Shown in pieces: positions 6,623 through 12,780 of a stretch of DNA of 12,780 bases. How positions within the stretch are numbered: the first letter of the stretch is position 1; every line of letters begins with the position of its first letter. This DNA is from Blastocatellia bacterium (lineage in GTDB: Bacteria > Acidobacteriota > Blastocatellia > Pyrinomonadales > Pyrinomonadaceae). The translations under genes and the position numbers were made by a program. The stretch spans positions 1 through 12,780 of the forward strand of contig PSRF01000010.1 in NCBI GenBank assembly GCA_003175865.1, read 5' to 3'. The notes below the pieces were generated by a model, which was given only the letters and a program-made list of their open reading frames with translations, ran no database searches and had not been told where the DNA came from.

Positions 6623-7186
6623 TTACTTGGCGCGTTCGATATAGCGACCCTCTGACGGATCGACTCGGATGCGATCGCCTTCATTGATAAATGGCGGTAC
6701 CTGAATGATGACTCCGTTTTCGAGTGTTGCCGGTTTATTGACATTAGAAACTGTAGCGCCTTTTAGTGTCGGCTCAGTTTGGGTGACAGTCAGCTCCATC
6801 GTCGGAGGCAGATCGATGCCAATAGGCGCACCTTCATAGAACTCCGCCTGGATCTTCACACCTGGAGTAAGCCACTGAGCTGCATCTCCCAGTTCTTCGT
6901 CGCCCAATGCTGTCTGTTCGTAGTTTTCAGTATTCATGAAATGATAATGGGAACCATCAGAATAAAGAAACTCCATCTCATGTTGTTCTAACGAAGCACG
7001 GTCCACGGTATCGGCGGAGCGAAAACGATGTTCAAAAGAAGATCCGGTGCGAATGTTTTTGAGTTTGGTTTGGACCATCGCTCTCAAATTCCCGGGCGTA
7101 TGGTGGCGAAATTCGACGACCTTGCAAGGCTGACCTTCAAAAACGATTACCATCCCACGTCTGATTTGCGTTGCAGGAATTGCCAT
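6623..7186 (-). CDS. efp: Elongation factor P
   Basis: A 187-residue EF-P, the tRNA-shaped factor that relieves ribosome stalling at consecutive prolines. It shows the three-domain layout: KOW-like domain I (1-65), OB domain II (66-127) and OB domain III (130-187). Signatures include KLKNIRTG (41-48), [12 protein letters not shown] (53-64), MEFLYSDG (71-78), FMNTENYEQ (83-91) and a C-terminal [20 protein letters not shown]. The loop that contacts the P-site tRNA reads TPGNLRA (30-36). Counting from the conserved KLKN, the modified residue (Lys34 in E. coli, Arg32 in Pseudomonas) is Asn33 here. GGAGA at 7197-7201, ten bases before the ATG, is the likely ribosome site. waaA begins 56 bases downstream on the same strand, so efp-waaA-lpxK may be one operon. 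Confidence 0.98.
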   Translation of the reverse strand: MAIPATQIRRGMVIVFEGQPCKVVEFRHHTPGNLRAMVQTKLKNIRTGSSFEHRFRSADTVDRASLEQHEMEFLYSDGSHYHFMNTENYEQTALGDEELGDAAQWLTPGVKIQAEFYEGAPIGIDLPPTMELTVTQTEPTLKGATVSNVNKPATLENGVIIQVPPFINEGDRIRVDPSEGRYIERAK

Positions 7187-7311
7187 AAAACTGAATTCTC
7201 CGTCTGAAAATATGTCTAACTGAAGTTGGCGTGTGACAGTGAGCCATACGGGCCCACAACGAATCGCGTAGTCTAACCAGCAGCCTCAAAGTTTGTCCAG
7301 CAGGGCAAAAG

Positions 7312-7388
7312 TGTCCGATAAGCTCGCTTGTCGCATTACTCGGCCCAGAACGAATCGCAAATCATCGACAAGCTAAGCTTATTGAACA
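7312..7388. repeat. Inverted repeat with 22-23 bp arms
   Basis: The left arm 7312-7333 pairs with the right arm 7366-7388 through 19 Watson-Crick pairs plus one G-T. The strongest parts are GCTTGTCG/CGACAAGC and ATAAGCT/AGCTTAT, separated by a small asymmetric bulge. The loop is 32 bases and contains the second copy of the GGCCCA direct repeat. No T-run follows either arm. Confidence 0.7.
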
Positions 7389-7399
7389 TTAACAATATT

Positions 7400-7466
7400 A
7401 AAAGGGCGACCATCTAAGGACAGTGTCCAGAAACTAAGGACAGTGTCCAGAAACGGTCACCCTTTT
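7400..7466. repeat. Small MITE/REP-like element with two tandem 20-bp units
   Basis: Terminal inverted repeats AAAAGGGCGACC (7400-7411) and GGTCACCCTTTT (7455-7466) match at 11 of 12 positions; the one defect is C-A on the plus strand and G-U on the minus strand. Between them lie two exact copies of CTAAGGACAGTGTCCAGAAA (7414-7433, 7434-7453), each with an internal palindrome GGACA-G-TGTCC. T-runs follow the stem on both strands, so it may double as a two-way terminator, including for the SprT-like gene ending at 7530. Being a mobile or REP-type element is inference from its architecture. Confidence 0.7.
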
Positions 7467-7529
7467 TGAGGAGCCCACCTACCTCGTTTGTTGTAACGCA
7501 CTTCGCGGAGGTTGGTTCCAATACTTGTG

Positions 7530-8249
7530 CTAAGCCGCCCTGGCCCTCGGAACACGACGTTGACGTGCCAGCCGTTCCAACCACTTCTGTGCCTGGCCGT
7601 AATATTGGAATCGCCGCTCATCAAGTCGAAAAGCACTCGTATGATAATAACGGCGCCCGTTGATTAACCTCGCCGGGTGTTTGATGTGCAGCATCTCGTG
7701 ATAAAGAATGTATTCAACAAACCACTCGGGCACTTCCTCGGAATCCAGTGTCTTGCTAATCGTAATGCTGTCGTAAATGTGATCGTGGTGACCGAGGATG
7801 CTGCGTGTACGTCGTTGCGACCAGGTGATGGTCGGTCTTTCGAGACCGCTATCAAAGTAACGGCGATTTAGTTTTGCAAACATTCGATCGAGATCATAGA
7901 ACTCACCCTGCGCTGAAGAGATCATCTTACGTCCACGTCCGCGACGTGCTAGGTCAGATGAACGCATAACTTCAGGAGCAAGCGAGTAATCGCGATATAC
8001 TCGGTCGTGTATAGTTGGAATCTTCTTGCCGAGAAGTCTGGCTACTAGAATCCAAGCAAGTGATCGCACAACATCAGGCGGAGCAGACTTGCAAAGATCT
8101 GAAAGCCGAACATAAACCTTTCCCGAGCGCAATCTGATCGTGTGTCGGAGACCTGCGTATGGATAAAACCTCACGTCGATCTCAGGTACACCGCGATTGC
8201 CGCCTAGATGGCGAAATGCGTCAGCAAAATATTTTTCCAGTTCACTCAT
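7530..8249 (-). CDS. SprT-like zinc metalloprotein, function unknown
   Basis: A 239-residue protein with a SprT-like zinc-protease signature. HEMLH at 184-188 gives two His ligands and catalytic E185, and HTSAFR (203-208) matches the third-ligand HGxxF motif. The helix is preceded by ITISKTLDSEEVPEWFVEY (162-180), the usual strand-loop-helix lead-in. The C-terminal zinc ribbon of E. coli SprT is missing; the only Cys is C53. The first half holds a segment, VYVRLSDLCKSAPPDVVRS followed by LAWILVARLLGKK (46-76), that follows the same pattern with ARLLG in place of HExxH. Basic tracts (101-108, 229-237) could bind nucleic acid. There is no signal peptide, so it is likely cytoplasmic. It lies alone, divergent from hrcA. 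Spartan/SprT relatives cut DNA-bound proteins, but that role is not shown here. Confidence 0.8.
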   Translation of the reverse strand: MSELEKYFADAFRHLGGNRGVPEIDVRFYPYAGLRHTIRLRSGKVYVRLSDLCKSAPPDVVRSLAWILVARLLGKKIPTIHDRVYRDYSLAPEVMRSSDLARRGRGRKMISSAQGEFYDLDRMFAKLNRRYFDSGLERPTITWSQRRTRSILGHHDHIYDSITISKTLDSEEVPEWFVEYILYHEMLHIKHPARLINGRRYYHTSAFRLDERRFQYYGQAQKWLERLARQRRVPRARAA

Positions 8250-8327
8250 CGCGGGTACTGCTTTCGTGCGGAAGATGTACGACCTACTGGTCTTGGGGAC
8301 AGCCCCGCAGATGCGAGGAGTGACGGG

Positions 8328-8346
8328 TAAGTTATGTACTAACTTA
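8328..8346. promoter_or_regulatory. Candidate operator: 7-bp dyad upstream of the SprT-like gene
   Basis: TAAGTTA-TGTAC-TAACTTA is a perfect 7-bp inverted repeat with a 5-base centre, 79 bases upstream of the SprT-like start codon. The size and spacing suit a dimeric repressor site. No regulator is assigned. Confidence 0.35.
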
Positions 8347-8601
8347 ACAGCGCCAGTATGACCAGATGAGATCCAGCGGGACTAATCTTAAAGACGGGCA
8401 AGTGACTGCGTCAACTCGCCGAGGCCACACTGGAGTTGGCCTTTGGGAAGTCGCAAAGCGCTCATTTGGCTTGCTGTTAAGTCGAACTGTAAACTACTCT
8501 AAATGAAGAACTTAATGTCAAAAGTATCGACAACTTTGACCAGATTCAATAGGTTGGAACGGCTGAGGAGGAATCGGAAAGGGTCTGGAGTGGCGTTCAG
8601 T

Positions 8602-8631
8602 TTGCAGCCGTCTGAATCAATACTTTATACT
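8602..8631 (+). promoter_or_regulatory. Sigma70-like promoter for the hrcA operon with flanking inverted repeat
   Basis: TTGCAG (8602-8607), an 18-base spacer and TATACT (8626-8631) resemble -35 and -10 boxes; the -10 box is 5/6 consensus and the -35 box only 3/6. A perfect inverted repeat TTTGCAG...CTGCAAA (8601-8607, 8630-8636) overlaps both boxes with arm centres 29 bases apart, as an operator might. The start of transcription would be near 8638, giving a leader of about 65 bases. Confidence 0.45.
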
Positions 8632-8703
8632 GCAAATAGCCGATTTGACAGTAACTTAGCAGGACAAACCGGCACACGAAAGCTCCACAAAAGAATTTAA
8701 AGA

Positions 8704-9822
8704 ATGCCCCGTCGCACCTCCCACGCACAAACAGCCGAGTCTACACCTCTTGATCCGCGCGCTCAGGCTTTGCTCGCTGCTCTAATCAAGGAGCACGTAA
8801 TTACGGGTGAAGCGGTGGGTTCGCGAGTGCTTTCGGACCGTTTTTCGCACGGTTACGGCTGGAGTCCGGCCACAATTCGGAACGTGATGTCTGATCTGGA
8901 GGAGGGGGGTCTGGTTGAGCAGCCACATACTTCTGCAGGCCGGGTTCCAACTGACAAGGGTTACCGCTATTACGTCGATAACATGCTCGGGGAGGCACGC
9001 CTATCCCGCGGAGACTTGAAAGCGATCGACGAATTATTCGCAGTTAATGTTGCTGCCACTGCGTCGCCAGATCGTTTGATGGAAACCGCTTCGCATGTGC
9101 TGTCAGCGCTTTCGCAGAATGTTGGGATCGTGGTTTCTCCCTCCCTTGCTGACAACCGCCTAAAACATATCGAGTTCGTCCAACTTCCCGATAAGCGAAT
9201 ACTAGTAGTCCTTGTTTCCACATCGAACATTATTCACAACAAGGTGATTAGGCCGAGCGATGATCTGACCCAGGATGAGCTTGACCGAACAGCCCGTTAT
9301 CTAAATTCCGAGTTCAGCGGAAAGAGCTTGCTTGCTATTCGTGCAGAAATTGTAGAGCTGATGAAACAAGAGAAGGCACTCTACGATCAGCTGTTGCGCA
9401 ATGCGGTGTTGTTGTGTGAACGGAGTCTCGAGGGCGAAGAGGGAACTAGTGGTGAGGTTTATATTGACGGGACCTCTAATATTCTCACGAAGCCAGAGTT
9501 TATTGACATTGAACGGATGAGAGAACTTTTCCGCACGTTTGAAGAGAAGTCACGGTTGATAAAGATATTGAACGAGTGTGTGAGTCACGACGCCCAGAGT
9601 TACCTTGGTGATGTGCACGTGGTAATCGGTCGAGAGCACCCGGCGAGTTCAATGCGAAACTGCGCACTAATTACTGCGCCTTATAGGCTGGGTTCAAATG
9701 AGAACATCGGAACATTAGGCGTTGTGGGTCCGATGAGAATTGAATATGCGCGGATAATGGCTATGGTAAACTACATGGCGCGATTAATTGAGCATCGCTT
9801 CGCTGAACAAGCAGCCACCTGA
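8704..9822 (+). CDS. hrcA: Heat-inducible transcription repressor HrcA
   Basis: A 372-residue repressor that in other bacteria binds CIRCE operators and is kept active by GroEL. The N-terminal winged helix (about 15-92) contains GSRVLSDRF, SPATIRNVMSDLEEGGL (54-70) and HTSAGRVPTDKGYRYYVD (75-92), all diagnostic. The GAF-like core and dimerisation region end in the conserved NIGTLGVVGPMRIEYARIM (334-352). Length is typical. The ATG at 8704 has no clear Shine-Dalgarno. It heads hrcA-grpE-dnaK-dnaJ, a common order in which HrcA represses its own operon, yet no canonical CIRCE is visible upstream. Its operator here may differ or lie at other genes such as groESL. Confidence 0.97.
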   Translation: MPRRTSHAQTAESTPLDPRAQALLAALIKEHVITGEAVGSRVLSDRFSHGYGWSPATIRNVMSDLEEGGLVEQPHTSAGRVPTDKGYRYYVDNMLGEARLSRGDLKAIDELFAVNVAATASPDRLMETASHVLSALSQNVGIVVSPSLADNRLKHIEFVQLPDKRILVVLVSTSNIIHNKVIRPSDDLTQDELDRTARYLNSEFSGKSLLAIRAEIVELMKQEKALYDQLLRNAVLLCERSLEGEEGTSGEVYIDGTSNILTKPEFIDIERMRELFRTFEEKSRLIKILNECVSHDAQSYLGDVHVVIGREHPASSMRNCALITAPYRLGSNENIGTLGVVGPMRIEYARIMAMVNYMARLIEHRFAEQAAT

Positions 9823-9848
9823 GTTAGGTTTTGCAACAGTCCTTCCTA

Positions 9849-10550
9849 ATGGCACCGGACAGAAACGACAGGCGCCCAAAACGAATCCCGGTGAGATTTG
9901 TCGATAACGATATGGAAGATGATAATTCCACGCCGACTGAGCCTGCGGACATGGATAAAGACCCGGAGAGCGACAACGAAGATATCTTCGCGGAAAATGA
10001 AGAGAACGGGCCGACACTCGGTCTCTCCAATCTGGAGGAGCTTGGTGGCGGACCTGACACTGCGGAGCTCGTTGCCACTCGTTCAGAGTTGCGACGGGTC
10101 GACGCTGAAAACGCCGAACTTAAAGATCGATTGGCACGACGTCAGGCGGACTTCGACAACTACAGAAAACGTGTGGAACGCGAACGCGCCGAAACGTATA
10201 ACCGCGTCGTTGCTGATGTCGCCGGAAAGCTGTTGCCTGTACTCGATAACCTAAAGCGCGCTCTCGAAACTGAAGCCTCAGTCGAGGCAACTGAATCGGA
10301 CGAATTCCGACACTTCCTCAGCGGAGTCGATCTGATTTACAGACAACTCAATGGCGTCCTTGAAGCTTTGGGTGTACAGGCCGTGCCAGCTGTTGGGGAA
10401 CATTTCAATCCTCACATTCACGAGGCAGTTGAAACAGAAATCTCTGATGAATACGATCCTGATGTTATTACCCAGGAGCTCGTTGCGGGTTACAGACTTG
10501 GCGACAAACTAATACGGCCTGCTTTAGTGAAAGTCGCACGACGGTCCTGA
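9849..10550 (+). CDS. grpE: Nucleotide exchange factor GrpE
   Basis: A 233-residue GrpE homodimer subunit that releases ADP from DnaK. The N-terminus (about 1-70) is acidic and disordered, followed by a long coiled-coil helix (about 75-135) with the family motif ADFDNYRKRVERE (100-112), then KLLPVLDNLKRALE (127-140). The C-terminal beta domain carries GEHFNPHIHEAV (183-194) and the GYRLGDKLIRPALVKVA signature (214-230). I chose the ATG at 9849, 26 bases after the hrcA stop. A TTG at 9831 in the same frame would add MQQSFL and has only an AGG two bases upstream; neither start has a good ribosome site. The N-terminal tail is longer than in most GrpE proteins, so a start further in (ATG at 9912) is also possible. 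Confidence 0.95.
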   Translation: MAPDRNDRRPKRIPVRFVDNDMEDDNSTPTEPADMDKDPESDNEDIFAENEENGPTLGLSNLEELGGGPDTAELVATRSELRRVDAENAELKDRLARRQADFDNYRKRVERERAETYNRVVADVAGKLLPVLDNLKRALETEASVEATESDEFRHFLSGVDLIYRQLNGVLEALGVQAVPAVGEHFNPHIHEAVETEISDEYDPDVITQELVAGYRLGDKLIRPALVKVARRS

Positions 10551-10573
10551 CAAAATTCTGACAAACTGACAAA
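10547..10573 (+). repeat. Three copies of CTGACAAA at the grpE-dnaK junction
   Basis: CTGACAAA occurs at 10547-10554, 10558-10565 and 10566-10573, filling almost the whole gap from the grpE stop (TGA, part of the first copy) to the dnaK ATG. No Shine-Dalgarno is present in the gap. Confidence 0.7.
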
Positions 10574-10576
10574 AGC

Positions 10577-12406
10577 ATGGGTAAAGCAATCGGCATCGAT
10601 TTAGGAACAACAAACTGTTGCATCTCAGTCTTGGAGGGTGGCGCCGTTCAGATTGTGCCTAACAAAGAAGGCGGCCGCACGACTCCGAGCGTAGTTGGCT
10701 TCACAGATAAGGGTGAACGGTTGGTCGGCCAAATTGCGAAACGTCAAGCTGTCACTAACGCTGCGAACACTGTTCATGCTGTCAAACGTCTGATCGGCAG
10801 AAAGTTTAATTCCCAGGAAGTCACGCGAATGCGCGATACGTCGCCATTCGAGATTGTGGACTCGTCAAACGGCGACGCGCGCGTGGAGGTTCAGGGCCGC
10901 AGTTACAGTCCACCGGAACTGTCAGGCATCGTTTTGCAACGATTAAAAGCGGCTGCCGAGGACTTTCTTGGTGAACCGGTCACTGATGCGATCATTACCG
11001 TTCCGGCTTACTTCGACGACACTCAACGTCAGGCGACAAAAGACGCCGGCAAGATCGCCGGTTTACGGGTTGAGCGAATAATCAACGAGCCAACTGCGGC
11101 CGCTTTAGCCTACGGCCTTGGTAAATCTGGCGTTGAAAGAATTGCAGTTTACGACCTTGGTGGGGGTACCTTTGATATTTCGATTCTTGAAATGAACGAA
11201 GGTGTGTTCGAAGTCCTATCTACTTCCGGCAACACTTTTCTCGGCGGCGAGGATTTTGACGAACGAATCATGAACTGGATGGCTGAGCAGTTCCTCGCCG
11301 ATACCGGGATTGATCTGCGCCAGGATCGACTTGCACTTCAACGTTTGAAGGAAGTCGCTGAACGTGCCAAGTGCGAACTGTCATCAACAACGGAAACGAA
11401 CATCAACCTCCCGTTTATTGCCGCGGATGCGTCGGGTCCGAAACACTTTAACAAGACACTTACTCGGGCGGAGTTCGAAGGACTTGTCAAGGATCTCATC
11501 GAACAAACGATTGAACCGTGTCACAAAGCCTTGCAGGATGCAAAGCTCCAGGCGACTAACATCGACAAGGTGATCCTCGTTGGTGGACAAACCAGATCGC
11601 CAATTGTCGAACGTACTGTCGAGAAGATTTTCGGCAAGAGGCCCTCTTCCGAGATTAACCCCGATGAAGTTGTGGCTATGGGGGCGGCAATTCAGGGCGG
11701 CGTTTTAAGTGGCGACGTCAAAGACATCGTCTTGCTTGACGTGCTGCCTCTAAGTTTAGGACTTGAAACGCGTGGCGGACTTTTTACCAAGATTATCGAG
11801 CGCAACTCAACCATCCCACTTCGCAACAGTTTGACGTTCACCACCGTCGTTGACAATCAATCGTCTGTGGAGATTCACGTGCTACAGGGCGAGCGCGAAG
11901 TTGCACAAGGAAATCGTTCGCTAGGCAAGTTCGAACTCGTCGGGATTCCGCCGAGTCCACGCGGGGTGCCACAGATCGAGGTTTCATTTGAGGTTGATGC
12001 GAACGGTATTGTTTCCGTTTCCGCCACAGACAAATCGACAGGTCGCGAACAACAGATGCGCATCACACCAACGTCTGGTTTGACTCCCGATGAGATTGAA
12101 CGATTGATTCGTGAGTCAGAGGAGTTTGCGCAGAGTGATCGCGATACAAAAGAGATTCTGATATTACGCTCAAAACTCGAATCTCTATTGCGCAACACGC
12201 AAAAGTCCTTCACTAAGTTTGGCGGATTGCTTTCAGAGAACGATCAGGACATCGCCGGACGAGTTTTCATTGAAGCCGATGCAGCAACTAAGGGCGGCGA
12301 CGTCGAGGAACTTAACAAAGCCCTCAACAATCTCGAACGTACTGCCGCACTACTCACAGCTGCAATGTTGAAACCTGCCACTGATGCGACGACCACCGAA
12401 GTCTAG
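10577..12406 (+). CDS. dnaK: Chaperone protein DnaK (Hsp70)
   Basis: A 609-residue cytosolic Hsp70 that binds exposed hydrophobic peptides in an ATP cycle with DnaJ and GrpE. ATPase domain: IDLGTTN (7-13), catalytic K70 in [11 protein letters not shown]171 in [22 protein letters not shown] (193-202) and [11 protein letters not shown] (335-345). The linker [16 protein letters not shown] is at 386-401, then the peptide-binding beta domain (402-500) with IERNSTIP (407-414) and [13 protein letters not shown] (429-441). The helical lid runs from about 501 to 597. The protein ends soon after the lid ([10 protein letters not shown]). The long acidic disordered tail and EEV-type end of E. coli DnaK are missing, which explains the 609 residues against about 638. 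No Shine-Dalgarno precedes the ATG. GrpE is 26 bases upstream and DnaJ 32 bases downstream. It could be one of several DnaK paralogues. Confidence 0.97.
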   Translation: MGKAIGIDLGTTNCCISVLEGGAVQIVPNKEGGRTTPSVVGFTDKGERLVGQIAKRQAVTNAANTVHAVKRLIGRKFNSQEVTRMRDTSPFEIVDSSNGDARVEVQGRSYSPPELSGIVLQRLKAAAEDFLGEPVTDAIITVPAYFDDTQRQATKDAGKIAGLRVERIINEPTAAALAYGLGKSGVERIAVYDLGGGTFDISILEMNEGVFEVLSTSGNTFLGGEDFDERIMNWMAEQFLADTGIDLRQDRLALQRLKEVAERAKCELSSTTETNINLPFIAADASGPKHFNKTLTRAEFEGLVKDLIEQTIEPCHKALQDAKLQATNIDKVILVGGQTRSPIVERTVEKIFGKRPSSEINPDEVVAMGAAIQGGVLSGDVKDIVLLDVLPLSLGLETRGGLFTKIIERNSTIPLRNSLTFTTVVDNQSSVEIHVLQGEREVAQGNRSLGKFELVGIPPSPRGVPQIEVSFEVDANGIVSVSATDKSTGREQQMRITPTSGLTPDEIERLIRESEEFAQSDRDTKEILILRSKLESLLRNTQKSFTKFGGLLSENDQDIAGRVFIEADAATKGGDVEELNKALNNLERTAALLTAAMLKPATDATTTEV

Positions 12407-12438
12407 TTTTTATTTGAGAGGTAATTGAATACAACTTA

Positions 12439-12780
12439 ATGAGTAAACGTGATTATTACGAAGTGCTGGGCATAAGTCGGACAGCAACTGATCAGGAGAT
12501 CAAGAGCGCATATCGTCGATTAGCGGTGCGTTACCATCCCGACAAGAATCCTAACGATGCCAGCGCTGAAGAAAAATTTAAAGAAGCGGCTGAAGCGTAT
12601 GGAGTTTTGTGCGACGCAGAACAGAGGCGTCGTTACGATCGTTTCGGGCACTCCGGCGTTTCGAGCAGCGCTGGGAGTTGGGGCGCGCCAGGGTTTGGCG
12701 GCATCGAAGACATTCTAGGAGATCTGTTCGGCTTCGGAGACGTTTTCGGCGGGAGTCGAACTGGTTCTCGTCGGTCGGCT
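12439..12780 (+). CDS. dnaJ: Chaperone protein DnaJ, 5' part (runs off the window)
   Basis: The reading frame opens at the ATG at 12439 and is still open at the last base, giving 114 residues. It begins [11 protein letters not shown], the standard DnaJ start. The J domain (about 5-70) contains the catalytic HPD motif at 33-35, which stimulates DnaK ATPase, plus [14 protein letters not shown] and [10 protein letters not shown] Gly/Phe-rich linker follows (about 73-108, with [20 protein letters not shown]). The zinc-finger and C-terminal client domains, needed to separate DnaJ from CbpA-like proteins, lie beyond the window; operon position favours DnaJ. A GAGAGG at 12416-12421 is 17 bases upstream of the ATG, further than usual. 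Confidence 0.93.
   Translation, partial: MSKRDYYEVLGISRTATDQEIKSAYRRLAVRYHPDKNPNDASAEEKFKEAAEAYGVLCDAEQRRRYDRFGHSGVSSSAGSWGAPGFGGIEDILGDLFGFGDVFGGSRTGSRRSA

Larger units (their letters stand above)
7187..7529. other. Non-coding region rich in repeats between efp and the SprT-like gene
   Basis: No gene is seen in 343 bases. It should hold the efp promoter, but I cannot identify convincing boxes. A near-identical 18-base direct repeat, GGCCCASAACGAATCGCR, occurs at 7251-7268 and 7342-7359 (16 of 18 identical). Two structured elements, at 7312-7388 and 7400-7466, are listed separately. Confidence 0.6.
8250..8703. other. Divergent intergenic region between the SprT-like gene and hrcA
   Basis: No convincing gene is seen in 454 bases. 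It holds a 19-bp dyad (8328-8346), two adjacent small hairpins (GGCAAGTGAC with GTCAACTCGCC at 8397-8420; AGGCCA with TGGCCT at 8422-8442), and a promoter for hrcA (8602-8631). A CIRCE operator (TTAGCACTC-N9-GAGTGCTAA) was looked for and not found. Confidence 0.6.

Noticed and set aside
7414..7453. Two 20-base repeats as a CRISPR remnant
   Set aside because: The units are directly adjacent without spacers and each is itself palindromic inside inverted ends; no cas gene is present.
8503..8700. A 65-codon open frame ending three bases before hrcA
   Set aside because: No ribosome site, no recognisable domain, composition not protein-like, and the likely hrcA promoter lies inside it.
1..12780. 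tRNA, rRNA, prophage, insertion-sequence transposase or toxin-antitoxin genes
   Set aside because: None could be recognised on either strand by eye; small structured RNAs in the intergenic regions cannot be excluded.

Overview
The window looks like chromosomal DNA from a Gram-negative (diderm) bacterium. By inference it is probably an Acidobacteriota, perhaps class Blastocatellia. lpxK and waaA show lipid A/Kdo synthesis. The kinase with an N-terminal CPxC zinc ribbon and an Asn/Pro-rich secreted tail, the EF-P with a PGNLR loop, and the hrcA-grpE-dnaK-dnaJ order all fit that phylum. Base composition looks close to 50% GC throughout, and no island of foreign composition is obvious by eye. The taxonomic guess rests on remembered family features, not on a search.

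Layout: (1) 60-1985, plus strand: the membrane (Fo) part of an ATP synthase locus, atpI-atpB-atpE, closed by a strong hairpin terminator at 2008-2040; no b, delta or F1 genes follow. (2) 1986-2459: non-coding, with a 32-bp-arm palindrome. (3) 2460-4040, plus: a membrane-anchored Ser/Thr protein kinase. (4) 4050-4228: a very long near-perfect inverted repeat between convergent genes that runs into the 3' end of lpxK. (5) 7186-4201, minus: efp-waaA-lpxK, where waaA and lpxK overlap by 4 bases. (6) 7187-7529: non-coding, with a 22-bp-arm hairpin and a small MITE/REP-like element holding two 20-bp tandem units. (7) 8249-7530, minus: a SprT-like zinc metalloprotein of unknown role, possibly with a second degenerate SprT module. 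(8) 8250-8703: divergent intergenic region with two candidate dyad operators and a sigma70-like promoter. (9) 8704-12780, plus: hrcA-grpE-dnaK-dnaJ, with dnaJ cut by the window end.

Functionally this is mostly housekeeping: ATP synthase membrane sector, outer-membrane lipid A/Kdo assembly, translation elongation and the DnaK chaperone system with its repressor. I see no defence island, prophage or biosynthetic cluster, and no convincing new multi-gene system. The points most worth a second look are the intergenic palindromes, the possible inactive tandem module in the SprT-like protein, the ATP synthase c subunit with a signal peptide and a partial sodium-type ion site, the Asn-tipped EF-P, and an hrcA operon without a visible CIRCE element.
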